Assembly: GCA_022486705.1 (NCBI GenBank)
Contig: JAKVKC010000004.1
Span: 42,703 to 106,702 of the forward strand
Length of the DNA stretch: 64,000 nt
Direction of reading: 5' to 3'
DNA from: Solobacterium sp.
GTDB lineage: Bacteria; Bacillota_I; Bacilli_A; Erysipelotrichales; Erysipelotrichaceae
Shown here: one piece after another, positions 43,487 through 52,128 of the stretch
Layout: every line of letters begins with the position of its first letter
How positions within the stretch are numbered: the first letter of the stretch is position 1
Made by a program: the position numbers and the translations under genes
Notes under the pieces: model-generated
The model's database searches: none
What the model was told of the DNA's origin: nothing
What the model saw: the letters and a program-made list of their open reading frames with translations, nothing else

Positions 43487-43598
43487 AGAAAGACTAACAC
43501 AAGATGATGCTACTGAAGAAATGATGGATGCAAATTATTTTTGCATAGGAACAAAACTAAACAGGATTGAGATAATGAAAGAGGAATTAGATGAGTAA
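43464..43598 (+). CDS. Small phage protein
   Basis: 44 residues (MKMQKSIEERLTQDDATEEM), helical and acidic. It starts within the end of the zinc-ribbon gene and ends eight bases into the recombinase gene. Weak ribosome site; modest support. Confidence 0.35.
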   Translation: MKMQKSIEERLTQDDATEEMMDANYFCIGTKLNRIEIMKEELDE

Positions 43599-44319
43599 AT
43601 ATTCCGGATCAACAAAGGCAGCTAAGACGAAGATAGTACCAAAGGGAATGCCGAAGAAGATGGACAATCCAAATGATGACTATCAGCGCAAGACCAGCAC
43701 TAAGCTAGGAAAGCAGACAATGTGGTATTTTACAAAGCCCGACTTTGAGAAGATGCAGCGTGCATGTCTGGTCCACCAGCAGAAGGCAGTAAAGGGATCC
43801 AATACTGAATACAGATGGGAACGCAACTATGTAATGATGATGACCGGAGCTAATATCGGCTGCAGGACGTCCACAATCCTCGAGCTGACGCCTAGAAACT
43901 ATGCCGGCGGTAAGTTCTATGTCAAAGAACATAAGACCGGTAAAACGCAAAATTACGAGCTAAAAGACAATATGTATAAATTGCTGAATGACTTCTCTAC
44001 AAAATGGAAGTTCTCAAGGGATGAATTCATCTTCAGAAAGAGCCCAACAAGCGGAAACAGGCCATTGAGCCGTGTGGCTGCATGGTACTTCATTACAAAA
44101 CTTGCTGATGAAGTCGGTATCCAATACAACGTTGGAGCATACTCGTTACGTAAGAGCTTCGCACGATGGCTATATGATGACTGCCATGACATATTCAAGG
44201 TAATGCGAGTGCTGCAGCACAGTGATCCAATCATTACGGCTAGATACATATGTCTAGAAGAAGATGAAGTAACCAAGATCCGACAGGGAATTGAGTATGG
44301 ATTTGATAGCTTCAAGTAG
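43591..44319 (+). CDS. Second tyrosine recombinase-like protein
   Basis: 242 residues, too short for an arm-binding domain. The catalytic-type domain shows Arg in IGCRTSTIL (~92), Lys in KEHKTGKTQ (~110), YSLRKSFARW (~190, where the usual His of HxxR is Tyr), His in LQHSDPIIT (~212) and Tyr in ARYICL (~219). It is far from the att site and lies in the region before the late genes. Such proteins occur in this position in other Bacillota phages; the function is unknown. Nested inverted repeats follow the stop codon directly. Confidence 0.75.
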   Translation: MSKYSGSTKAAKTKIVPKGMPKKMDNPNDDYQRKTSTKLGKQTMWYFTKPDFEKMQRACLVHQQKAVKGSNTEYRWERNYVMMMTGANIGCRTSTILELTPRNYAGGKFYVKEHKTGKTQNYELKDNMYKLLNDFSTKWKFSRDEFIFRKSPTSGNRPLSRVAAWYFITKLADEVGIQYNVGAYSLRKSFARWLYDDCHDIFKVMRVLQHSDPIITARYICLEEDEVTKIRQGIEYGFDSFK

Positions 44320-44320
44320 T

Positions 44321-44450
44321 AACTTTTAACATAACAGATTATGTTAAAACTTGAAAACGATAAATATTGAAATATTGCTCAACAGATATATTTATCGAAC
44401 AAAAATCAATGTACCAAAGATTTAACTTAACTCATATTCTGTTAAAAGTT
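44321..44450. repeat. Nested inverted repeats after the second recombinase
   Basis: Three elements: 14-base arms with one mismatch around CAGA at 44,321-44,352 (AACTTTTAACATAA/TTATGTTAAAACTT); a 10-base perfect pair CGATAAATAT/ATATTTATCG at 44,358-44,367 and 44,388-44,397; and TGTTAAAAGTT at 44,440-44,450, which is a perfect inverted copy of AACTTTTAACA at 44,321-44,331. The region is non-coding (44,320-44,485). Recombinase target or regulator site is inferred. Confidence 0.7.
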
Positions 44451-44485
44451 TAGAGAAAGAAAAAGAGGGGTAAGAATGATCTAAA

Positions 44486-44899
44486 ATGAACACAGAAATA
44501 ACAATTGATACACTAGAAGAATTCAGAGGATTATCTTCAGAATATCAAGCGATTCAGCAAGAGATAGAAAGTCTATATAATCCATATTGTTCTCCAAGCT
44601 TTGATTCCATAGGTTGCCATTCAGAAAATCCTGTATCACCAACAGAAAGATCTGCAATGTTAATAATTGCTAAGAAGGCGGACCTAGAAACAAGGCAGCA
44701 GAATCTTGGAGATAAATTAATAATCATAGAAGATTGGCTTGATACAATACCTGATAGCAAATCTGACATCAGATCAATAATCAGATGGCATTATCTATTA
44801 AATATGAATTGGATTGATACATGCTTAAAGGTGTATGGATTCCGAAGCAAGGATACATGCCGGAATAAGATATCCAGATATTTTGGCGTAAAAAAATAA
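44486..44899 (+). CDS. ArpU/RinA-like late-gene transcription activator
   Basis: 137 residues, helical, with a sigma-4-like end (IRWHYLLNMNWIDTCLKVYGFRSKDTCRNKI). It lies directly upstream of the HNH-terminase block, the usual place of ArpU/RinA-type activators that switch on packaging and structural genes. Confidence 0.65.
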   Translation: MNTEITIDTLEEFRGLSSEYQAIQQEIESLYNPYCSPSFDSIGCHSENPVSPTERSAMLIIAKKADLETRQQNLGDKLIIIEDWLDTIPDSKSDIRSIIRWHYLLNMNWIDTCLKVYGFRSKDTCRNKISRYFGVKK

Positions 44900-44954
44900 A
44901 AGCGCCCGCTTCGCCCGCTTGAAAGTGTGATATTGTGTATGTGTCAAAGAAGAA

Positions 44955-44978
44955 CAGATGGATAACATCTGCTTTTTC
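44955..44978 (+). terminator. Terminator after the late activator
   Basis: CAGATG-GATAA-CATCTG with a T-rich tail. Confidence 0.75.
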
Positions 44979-44985
44979 TTTTACA

Positions 44986-45035
44986 TAAATGGCATATTAT
45001 ACTTTCCCCCAAAACCTGTAGACTTATGCCATTTA
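44986..45035 (+). promoter_or_regulatory. Candidate late promoter with 11-bp inverted repeat
   Basis: TAAATGGCATA (44,986-44,996) and TATGCCATTTA (45,025-45,035) are perfect inverted arms. A TATACT at 44,998-45,003 could be a -10 box; the -35 region (around 44,975) is poor, as in activator-dependent promoters. Activation by the upstream ArpU/RinA-like protein is inferred. Confidence 0.45.
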
Positions 45036-45046
45036 CTTACATATGC

Positions 45047-45075
45047 AATGCTGCTGAACAATCAGCAGCATTTTA
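45047..45075 (+). terminator. Hairpin before the first late gene
   Basis: AATGCTGCTGA-ACAA-TCAGCAGCATT, an 11-base perfect stem followed by TTTAAAT. It lies 16 bases before the start of the next gene, so it may attenuate entry into the late operon. Confidence 0.65.
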
Positions 45076-45090
45076 AATAGGAAGGAACAT

Positions 45091-45270
45091 ATGGCACAGC
45101 ATCAGGAGAATAAACGAGGACGTCCAGACTGGAAAGGCAAACGATACAAGGTTGAGATTAGCCCGTGTGTTGACTGCATTATCAAGGACACATGCACTAG
45201 ATCTAGAACATGCAGAGATTGGCAGGTATGGAGCCACAAGTATATGCGCAAGTCGAATCATTATGAGTAG
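45091..45270 (+). CDS. Small basic Cys-rich phage protein
   Basis: 59 residues, very basic (NKRGRPDWKGKRYK), with four Cys in CVDCIIKDTCTRSRTC. Possibly zinc- or DNA-binding. RBS GGAAGGA. Its stop overlaps the HNH start. Confidence 0.55.
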   Translation: MAQHQENKRGRPDWKGKRYKVEISPCVDCIIKDTCTRSRTCRDWQVWSHKYMRKSNHYE

Positions 45271-45610
45271 ACCGTGGGCTTGGTTCTATAAGACAAAGCA
45301 ATGGACTAGGACCAGAGACGCGTACATGAAGAGCCGAAATGGTATCTGCGAACGATGCGGAGAACCGGCGAGAATTGTCCACCACAAAGTCTGGATAAAT
45401 GCATCAAATATAAATGATCCAAGCATTACTCTTGGATGGGACAACCTAGAAGCATTATGTCAGACATGCCATAACGAAGAGCATCATGGCAGTGCAGATA
45501 GAATCAAGAATGATTTAGAATTTGATGAAGATGGCAATGTTATTAAAAAGAAAATGGCCGGCGATGGTCAGCCATACCCCCCATCAAGTAAACATTTTAG
45601 TAAACTTTGA
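45263..45610 (+). CDS. HNH endonuclease, packaging-associated
   Basis: 115 residues: zinc knuckle CERCGEPA, catalytic VHHKVWIN, NLEALCQTCHNEEHH. In HK97-type phages an HNH protein next to the terminase helps cut DNA at cos. Start at 45,263 (ATGAGTAG overlap); the upstream part of the longer frame is the previous gene read in another frame. Confidence 0.88.
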   Translation: MSRPWAWFYKTKQWTRTRDAYMKSRNGICERCGEPARIVHHKVWINASNINDPSITLGWDNLEALCQTCHNEEHHGSADRIKNDLEFDEDGNVIKKKMAGDGQPYPPSSKHFSKL

Positions 45611-45697
45611 AGGAACGATGCCAGTCAGACATTGACCTGGGACAGCACGCGCATGAGGGGGTGTAGGTGCAAAGGGGTGTAGAAGGGATAAAATGAC
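45611..45697 (+). other. Non-coding gap before terminase, possible cos region
   Basis: Contains two direct copies of GGGGTGTAG (around 45,658 and 45,674) in a purine-rich stretch between the HNH and small terminase genes, where cos usually lies in this phage type. Evidence is positional only. Confidence 0.35.
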
Positions 45698-46078
45698 ATG
45701 AAAAAAAGAAAGATTTCTACAAAAATAGAAGAAGTTGATGATGTTTCTGCAGAAGTTAAAAGACTTTCTTCATTATTTGAACATATTGATAATGATCATA
45801 AGAGCTTATGCCAGGATCTCATCCAGAATGCCGCTTTCATGTCGGTATCATTACGAACATTGCAAGATGATATCAAAATCAATGGATGGGTTGAAGAGTA
45901 CCAAAACGGAGAGTTTCAATCTGGACGAAAGCCATCATCAACAGCTAACGTTTACAACAAATTGATATCAAATTACAACATGGTTATTAAACAACTAATT
46001 GCTTTGCTTCCAGACAGCGAAAAAGAAAATGCCGAAAAATCAGTTGATCCTATGACTGATTTTTTGATGTCAAAATAA
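45698..46078 (+). CDS. Terminase small subunit, P27 family
   Basis: 126 residues, helical: LCQDLIQNAAFMSVSLRTLQDDI, WVEEYQNGEFQSGRKPSS, NKLISNYNMVIKQL. The order HNH, small terminase, large terminase fits. It ends directly at the large subunit start. Confidence 0.8.
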   Translation: MKKRKISTKIEEVDDVSAEVKRLSSLFEHIDNDHKSLCQDLIQNAAFMSVSLRTLQDDIKINGWVEEYQNGEFQSGRKPSSTANVYNKLISNYNMVIKQLIALLPDSEKENAEKSVDPMTDFLMSK

Positions 46079-47746
46079 ATGATTAAGTATTCTCATATTA
46101 ATTATATTCGCAAATATTGGAGGCAAATAGAATCATCTAAGATCCAGGTACCGGAAAAGATTAAGCATGTTTATTCTTGTTTATTTGAAGATCTAAATTC
46201 AAAAATAACAACATACCACTTCGATATCGAACGTGCTGCCAGACCAATATATTTTATCGAACAGTTTTGCAAGCAATCAAAGGGCAATCAAGGAGAAGGA
46301 ATCAAGCTAGAGCTTTTTCAAAAAGCAGCAATACAGGCTATATTTGGATTCGTTGATAAAAATGGTATTCGGAAGTACTCAGAAGTCCTATGGATCATGG
46401 GACGTAAAAATGGGAAATCAACAGTATTAAGTGCAATTGCATTGTACATGATGATCGGAGACAAAGAAGGCGGCGCAGAGGTTGACTGTGTTGCATCAAA
46501 AAAAGACCAGGCAAAAATAGTATTTACATCTGCACTTAATATGGTCACTCAATCGCCGTATCTAAAAAAGTATATACGCCGAAGAAAAAGCGACATGTAC
46601 AGCAACTTCAATTTCGGAGTGTTCCAACCGCTGGCATCTGATTCAAACACGTTGGATGGACTAAATCCAAGCTGTGGAGTAATTGATGAATTGCATTCCA
46701 TTAAAGACAGAAATATTTATGACACAGTAAAACAGGGGATGACTGCACGCAAACAGCCAATCCTATTCATGATTACGACAGCAGGATTTAATCGGGAGGG
46801 TATCTATGACACGATGTATGCGTATGCAGAAGCTGTTATAAACGGAACGATTAAAGATGAACATCTTCTGCCGTTGATTTATGAATTAGATCATAAGGCG
46901 GAATGGGCCGATCCAAAGATGTGGGTTAAGGCAAATCCAGGATTAGGCCCAATTAAGTCAAAAAAAGAATTAACAAATTTTGTTGAGCGTGCAAAATATG
47001 ATATTCCATTTAGAAATACAGTTTGGACTAAAGATTTCAATTTAAAGAACGTATCTGCAGACTCTTGGCTTACGTATGATCAACTGTTTAATCCAGCTAC
47101 ATTTACGATGGAAGATATACGAAATACATATGCAATAGGCGGATGCGATCTGTCAGCAACGACTGATCTCACTTGCGCGACACTGTTAATCAGAAAGAAT
47201 AACGACCAGCAGATATATGTTCTGCAGCATTATTTCCTTCCGCAGGAACGTATTGATCATCTTGAACATACTGCATCAAAAGAAGCGCCGTACCAGAAAT
47301 GGAACGAACGAGGACTTTTAACGTTATGCGATGGATCTATGGTCAACTATTCTGATGTTACAGCATGGTTTATCAAAATGCGGGATGAATATTCTATTGA
47401 TCTGTGGAAGCTTGGATATGATAGAGCTCTTGCTGGATATTGGGCGGACGAAATGGCCAATAACTTCGGAAAAACAGTAATGGAAAAGGTTGCCCAGGGG
47501 CCATTCACGTGGACAGCACCAATGAAAGAGCTTGGAGCTAAGCTAACAGATAAAGCTATAAACTACAACGCAAATCCAATGCTTGTTTGGTGCTTATCGA
47601 ATACAGGTGTTAAGTCAACAGGATCTGTAGAGTCAATCCAACCAGTCAAGATCCAGAAGAACAGACGTATTGATGGAATGGTTTCACTGCTGAATGCGTA
47701 TGTTATTTACTGCAAATATCAAGATGAATATTTAAACAGTCTATAG
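46079..47746 (+). CDS. Terminase large subunit
   Basis: 555 residues. ATPase domain: Walker A MGRKNGKST (~110), Walker B SCGVIDELHS (~200), motif III MITTAGF. The nuclease domain has the metal Asp in GGCDLSATTDLT (~358) and later acidic sites. It packages DNA into the prohead through the portal. No ribosome site of its own; the start abuts the small subunit stop. Confidence 0.93.
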   Translation: MIKYSHINYIRKYWRQIESSKIQVPEKIKHVYSCLFEDLNSKITTYHFDIERAARPIYFIEQFCKQSKGNQGEGIKLELFQKAAIQAIFGFVDKNGIRKYSEVLWIMGRKNGKSTVLSAIALYMMIGDKEGGAEVDCVASKKDQAKIVFTSALNMVTQSPYLKKYIRRRKSDMYSNFNFGVFQPLASDSNTLDGLNPSCGVIDELHSIKDRNIYDTVKQGMTARKQPILFMITTAGFNREGIYDTMYAYAEAVINGTIKDEHLLPLIYELDHKAEWADPKMWVKANPGLGPIKSKKELTNFVERAKYDIPFRNTVWTKDFNLKNVSADSWLTYDQLFNPATFTMEDIRNTYAIGGCDLSATTDLTCATLLIRKNNDQQIYVLQHYFLPQERIDHLEHTASKEAPYQKWNERGLLTLCDGSMVNYSDVTAWFIKMRDEYSIDLWKLGYDRALAGYWADEMANNFGKTVMEKVAQGPFTWTAPMKELGAKLTDKAINYNANPMLVWCLSNTGVKSTGSVESIQPVKIQKNRRIDGMVSLLNAYVIYCKYQDEYLNSL

Positions 47747-47762
47747 AAAGAAGAGGTAAAGC

Positions 47763-49004
47763 ATGGGAGTTTGGAAGAACTTATTTACACGAAAGAAAAA
47801 ACAGACCTCTGGTAAAGAGACTGTCGCTCCGTTTGATATTAACGAATGGAACTATCGATCATTCAATGGATCATCGCTTGAACTAGATCTAATCAGAGGA
47901 ACAGTAGATGCACTTGCTCGAAACATGGGGAAGCTAAATCTACAGGCTGTGATGGTTAAATCAGATGGGACAAAGATGATTGACAATACGTCGGATATTG
48001 CGCATGTATTAAAACGTCCAAACAAATGGATGACACAGTATGATTTCATGTACAAAATTACAAGTCTCTATTTTGGCAGCGGAAGCAATACTGTTTTTAT
48101 TTATCCAGAATACGATGGCATGGGAAATTTGATTAATTTATATCCTGTTAATTACAGATCATTTCATTTGTCAAAGTCTGCCAATGGAAACTACATAGCA
48201 AATTTTGACCTGAAATATACTAGGACATATTACTGTCCATTAGAAGATCTGATTATTCTGCGGAATCATTATACGTCAGATGATATGTTTGGAGATCCTG
48301 ACAAATCATTATATCCGGTTTGTGAATTGATCAATGCACAAAACGAAGGAATCATCAATGGAATTAAAAATTCTGCAATTATTCGCGGAATCCTTAAGGC
48401 TGCGCAGGTAATCAAGGAAGAGAACATGATTGCATATCGTGATCAGTTTGTTAAGGATAATTTAGAAGCTTCAAACAATGGTGGAGTAATGGTTGTTGAT
48501 CAAAAATATGATTATCAATCTCTAGATTCTAAACCCTATATAGTAAATCCATCAACGATGGAAGAAGCAAAAAAGAAAGTCTTTGATTATTTCGGAGTCA
48601 ATGAAGATTTTCTGACGAATTCATTTGACAGTGCCGGATATGAGGCAGTTTATGAAGGACGTCTCGAACCGTTTGCAATAATGCTTACCCAAGCATTGAC
48701 AGATCATCTATATACAGACCGTGAAAAAGGATTTGGAAACCAGATCGAAGCTAATATGGCTAAGATGAAATATCAACCTATGAGCGAAATAACAGCAATG
48801 ATTACAGCAACAAATCAGTTAGGACTGTTTAAGCGAAATGAATATAGAGAAATGTTAGGATATTCGCCTTTATCAGATGATGAAGGCGGAAATGAAATTC
48901 TTACGTCTTTGAACTATGCGAAGTCAAAAGAATTATCAAAAGTTCAGGGCGTTGCTGGAAATGATGGATCAGACGATGATTCGAAGGGAGAAAATGATGA
49001 CTAA
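47763..49004 (+). CDS. Portal protein, HK97 family
   Basis: 413 residues; contains MGKLNLQAVM, LLKRPN-like VLKRPNKWMTQYDFM and the stem-region FLTNSFDSAGYEAVYE. A Asp/Glu-rich tail overlaps the protease start. It forms the dodecameric DNA gate. RBS AGAGG. Unlike the portal remnant at 28,776, which is SPP1-type. Confidence 0.92.
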   Translation: MGVWKNLFTRKKKQTSGKETVAPFDINEWNYRSFNGSSLELDLIRGTVDALARNMGKLNLQAVMVKSDGTKMIDNTSDIAHVLKRPNKWMTQYDFMYKITSLYFGSGSNTVFIYPEYDGMGNLINLYPVNYRSFHLSKSANGNYIANFDLKYTRTYYCPLEDLIILRNHYTSDDMFGDPDKSLYPVCELINAQNEGIINGIKNSAIIRGILKAAQVIKEENMIAYRDQFVKDNLEASNNGGVMVVDQKYDYQSLDSKPYIVNPSTMEEAKKKVFDYFGVNEDFLTNSFDSAGYEAVYEGRLEPFAIMLTQALTDHLYTDREKGFGNQIEANMAKMKYQPMSEITAMITATNQLGLFKRNEYREMLGYSPLSDDEGGNEILTSLNYAKSKELSKVQGVAGNDGSDDDSKGENDD

Positions 49005-49635
49005 ATCGTTAAAAATTGAGCAGCGTTCATATGCATTTAATATTGAACGTAGAGAATTAGACAGCGGTAAAACACAGCTTGAAGGAGTTCCAATTGTATT
49101 TGGTCAAATGTCAGATATAGGATGCTGGAATGAGGTTATTGACAGGCATGCGTTAGATCTATGCGATCTTAAAGACGTACCGCTGCTTACAAATCATGAT
49201 ATTAACCAGCTGCCTGTTGCCAGATCGCGAAATAACAATAGTAATTCTACAATGCAATTATCTGTTATGGATGATGGAATGCATATGAGAGCAGATTTAG
49301 ATACAGATAATAATATGCGCGCGAAGGAATTAGATTCCGCAGTATCTCGCGGTGATATTTCTGGAATGTCGTTTATGTTCTCTGTTACTAAGGATTCCTG
49401 GGAAAACCTAGATTCTGATCATCCAACAAGACATATTCTTGGAATTGGGAAAGTGTATGAAGTGTCGGCAGTAACATTCCCGGCATATGAGCAGACATCA
49501 ATCAATGCTAGATCATTGGATAATGATCTAACATCGCTGGATAGCGCAAAAGCAACACTGGAGAGTGCGAGAAAGATTGATGCAATGAGAAAAAGCGTAA
49601 AAGCTAGATCGGAGAAATTATGTCAAAAAGATTGA
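48994..49635 (+). CDS. Prohead protease, HK97 family (S78)
   Basis: 213 residues. Catalytic His in LLTNHDINQ (~69) and Ser in SRGDISGMSF (~121). It cuts the capsid delta domain during maturation. GGGAG lies before two adjacent ATG codons (48,994 and 48,997); either may be used. Overlaps the portal and capsid genes. Confidence 0.9.
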   Translation: MMTKSLKIEQRSYAFNIERRELDSGKTQLEGVPIVFGQMSDIGCWNEVIDRHALDLCDLKDVPLLTNHDINQLPVARSRNNNSNSTMQLSVMDDGMHMRADLDTDNNMRAKELDSAVSRGDISGMSFMFSVTKDSWENLDSDHPTRHILGIGKVYEVSAVTFPAYEQTSINARSLDNDLTSLDSAKATLESARKIDAMRKSVKARSEKLCQKD

Positions 49636-50765
49636 AGGAGATCCTGAGCGAACTGGATAAAATCGAAAATCGCGCAAAGGAAATCAACACAGCCGTCGAG
49701 ACTGCTGATCCAACAGATGTAGAAAAATTAAATGCTGAATTAACTGAATCAGAAACAAGAAAGTCAGCATTGATTGCGGAGAAGTCAGTCATCGAACAGA
49801 AAGAAGCAGATGCACGTGCTGCATCTACAGGTGAAGATAAAGGTACACCAGTTGAAACACCAACAGAAGGAGAAGAAAGAATTATGCCAAAATTAACAAG
49901 AGATATGCCAGGATATACAAATACTGCTGAATACAGAAATGCATTCATGGCAAATCTGATGAACAATGCAACAGCAGAACAGAGAGATGCATTGATTACT
50001 ACAGTAAATGGAATCGTCCTGCCTACAGAAATGGAAAATACGATTTGGGATTTGATCCACGATGCTCATCCAATTATGGAAGATATTACAAGACTTTCTA
50101 CAGGTACAGTCCTGACAATCCGTCAGCATAAGAGCATTAAGGCTGGCAAAGCTAAGAAGGTTGCTGAAGGCGTTGCAAATGATATTGAAGATAATGAATT
50201 TGTAAATGTAACGCTGTCTGGAAATGATTATTCCAAGACGTGTGAACTGTCTTACGCAGAGGCAAAAATGACACAGGGTGCTCTTGTTGATTATCTTGAA
50301 ACAGAGATTGCAGCAGATCTTGGTGAAACGATGGCCACAGATACATTTGCACAGATCAAAACAGATTTAGCGACACCTGCATCTACTATTGCTAAAGGAT
50401 CAGATCTGACTTATAAAAACATGCTTACTGCATTTGGGAAAGCTAAGCATGCTACATCTCTGACTATCTATGCATCTTCCGAAAATGTATATGGTCAGAT
50501 CTATGGCATGGTAGACGCAAATGGACAGCCAGTTATTCGCGATGGAGTTGCTATGGGAGCAAGCGTTAAAGTAGATTCTGCAGCAGGAGATGATATCTTC
50601 ATTATTGATCCTAAGAACTATGAAGCGAACATGATCCAGGATATCATGATTGAAAATACGAGAGATATTGAAAAACATAAGATCGTATATTCAGGATATG
50701 CTCGTATGCAGGGAACAATGAGAGACGTTAACGCTGGAGCATATATCGACAAGGCAATAGTATAA
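49620..50765 (+). CDS. Major capsid protein, HK97 fold
   Basis: 381 residues. Residues 1-~85 are a coiled delta/scaffold domain rich in Glu and Lys, then a linker and the HK97-fold core (TVNGIVLPTEMENTIW, SIKAGKAKKVAEG, ENTRDIEKHKIVYSG). The protease presumably removes the first ~100 residues. Confidence 0.93.
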   Translation: MSKRLKEILSELDKIENRAKEINTAVETADPTDVEKLNAELTESETRKSALIAEKSVIEQKEADARAASTGEDKGTPVETPTEGEERIMPKLTRDMPGYTNTAEYRNAFMANLMNNATAEQRDALITTVNGIVLPTEMENTIWDLIHDAHPIMEDITRLSTGTVLTIRQHKSIKAGKAKKVAEGVANDIEDNEFVNVTLSGNDYSKTCELSYAEAKMTQGALVDYLETEIAADLGETMATDTFAQIKTDLATPASTIAKGSDLTYKNMLTAFGKAKHATSLTIYASSENVYGQIYGMVDANGQPVIRDGVAMGASVKVDSAAGDDIFIIDPKNYEANMIQDIMIENTRDIEKHKIVYSGYARMQGTMRDVNAGAYIDKAIV

Positions 50766-50773
50766 TAATCTAT

Positions 50774-50791
50774 AGGGGCAGAAATGCCCCT
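50774..50791 (+). terminator. Hairpin after the capsid gene
   Basis: AGGGGCA-GAAA-TGCCCCT followed by TTGATC; a second small stem TGATC...GATCA follows. It may reduce downstream transcription and give excess capsid. Confidence 0.65.
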
Positions 50792-50819
50792 TTGATCTTT
50801 TCGATCAGAGGAGAATTGA

Positions 50820-51110
50820 ATGGAACTCGCAGTAATTAAAGATAAAGTTAGAGTTGCTTTAAGGAAAAGCAAATTAGATATCGAAATGGTCGACGAGATA
50901 AATGATTGTGTTGATAGCACATTAGAAGACCTTAAAAGATCTGGTGCAAATGTTAATTTATCAGATCCATTAGTTTTGGAAGCGTGCAAAATGAATGGAA
51001 AAGCAACATTTGGCTATGAATCTGAAAGCGAAAAGTACAAATCATGCTATGAACAGTTGAAAAAACAACTTGGCATGTATTCTCCTTATAAGAGTGATAG
51101 CAATGGATAG
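50820..51110 (+). CDS. Head-tail connector (gp6-like)
   Basis: 96 residues, helical (VIKDKVRVALRKSKLDIEMV, ACKMNGKATFGY). It occupies the position of the adaptor ring beneath the portal. RBS GAGGAG. Confidence 0.75.
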   Translation: MELAVIKDKVRVALRKSKLDIEMVDEINDCVDSTLEDLKRSGANVNLSDPLVLEACKMNGKATFGYESESEKYKSCYEQLKKQLGMYSPYKSDSNG

Positions 51111-51411
51111 AAGTGAAAAAGTTAAATTAATTTCCAGATCATTTATAAATGATGAAAATGGAATACAGCAGCCAACGGAAACGGTGATAGAGATTTACGC
51201 TAACGTAAAGTCAGCATCTAGGTCCGAATGGTTTGAAGGCGGCCGCAACGGTCTTAATCCTCAATATGTATTTAATGTATATGACGATGAATATACAAAT
51301 GAAGATGTCATAGAATATGACGGAACAAGATATTCTATATATCGTACATATTTAAATCCAGACGGAAGGATTGACTTATACGCAGAGCTAAAGAAGGGTG
51401 TTGATGAGTAA
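51103..51411 (+). CDS. Head closure / head-tail joining protein
   Basis: 102 residues, beta-rich (VKLISRSFINDENGIQQPTE, EWFEGGRNGLNPQYVF), like SPP1 gp16-type stoppers. Start at 51,103 with eight-base overlap. Confidence 0.7.
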   Translation: MDRSEKVKLISRSFINDENGIQQPTETVIEIYANVKSASRSEWFEGGRNGLNPQYVFNVYDDEYTNEDVIEYDGTRYSIYRTYLNPDGRIDLYAELKKGVDE

Positions 51412-51781
51412 GATAGAGTCTAGCGATTTTTCAAAATCAATAAAAGATTTACTGTCAGAATACTCTGATGATGTTAAGAAAACTATTGATGAATCAGTAG
51501 ATGATGTTGCAAAAGAAGCAACACAAAAGCTTAAATCAAAAAATAGTGGTGCTGGAATCTGGAAAAAATATCCTAAGACTTGGAAATCTAATCTTGAAAA
51601 AGGGAGAATCACGGTCACTGCTCATGTTTATAATTCAAAGAATTATCGACTAACGCATTTGCTTGAATTTGGCCATGCTAAGGCAAACGGAGGACGTACT
51701 AGGGCTTTCCCACATATTGCTGAAGTAAATGATTGGGCTCAGGAAGAAGTCGAAAGAACGATAAAGGAGAAATTGGAATGA
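51404..51781 (+). CDS. Tail completion protein, HK97 gp10-like
   Basis: 125 residues, with LTHLLEFGHAKANGGRT, the typical signature of HK97 gp10 proteins, and KSNLEKGRITVTAHVYN. Start at 51,404. Confidence 0.8.
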   Translation: MSKIESSDFSKSIKDLLSEYSDDVKKTIDESVDDVAKEATQKLKSKNSGAGIWKKYPKTWKSNLEKGRITVTAHVYNSKNYRLTHLLEFGHAKANGGRTRAFPHIAEVNDWAQEEVERTIKEKLE

Positions 51782-52116
51782 AGATAAAAGAAGTAGCTAC
51801 GATGATCGAATCAATTGGATTTCCGTTTGCTTATTATCAATTCATGGAAACTACTCCTGAAAAAGCAGTGAAACCTCCATATGTTTTGTTTTACTTTCCT
51901 TCATCTGAAAACGAATTGGCTGATGATGCTGTATATGCTCCAATAACAACACTTAATATTGAACTATATACAAAGCAAAAAAACATATCAGCAGAGAAAA
52001 AGGTTGAAGAAATACTGTCAAAGAATGGTTTTGTTTTTGACAAAACAGAGAGCTATCTAACAGATGAAAAAATGTTTGAAGTTCTTTTTGAAACATCATG
52101 CGTTTTGGACGCATAA
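51778..52116 (+). CDS. Tail terminator-like protein
   Basis: 112 residues: KPPYVLFYFPSSENELADD and YTKQKNISAEKKVEEIL match the small tail terminators that end tail-tube growth. Start at 51,778 with ATGA overlap. Confidence 0.7.
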   Translation: MKIKEVATMIESIGFPFAYYQFMETTPEKAVKPPYVLFYFPSSENELADDAVYAPITTLNIELYTKQKNISAEKKVEEILSKNGFVFDKTESYLTDEKMFEVLFETSCVLDA

Positions 52117-52128
52117 GAAAGGGAAAAA

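Noticed and set aside
44897..44922. Direct repeat CGCCCGCTT twice after the late activator
   Set aside because: Only two short copies, no wider pattern or known role.
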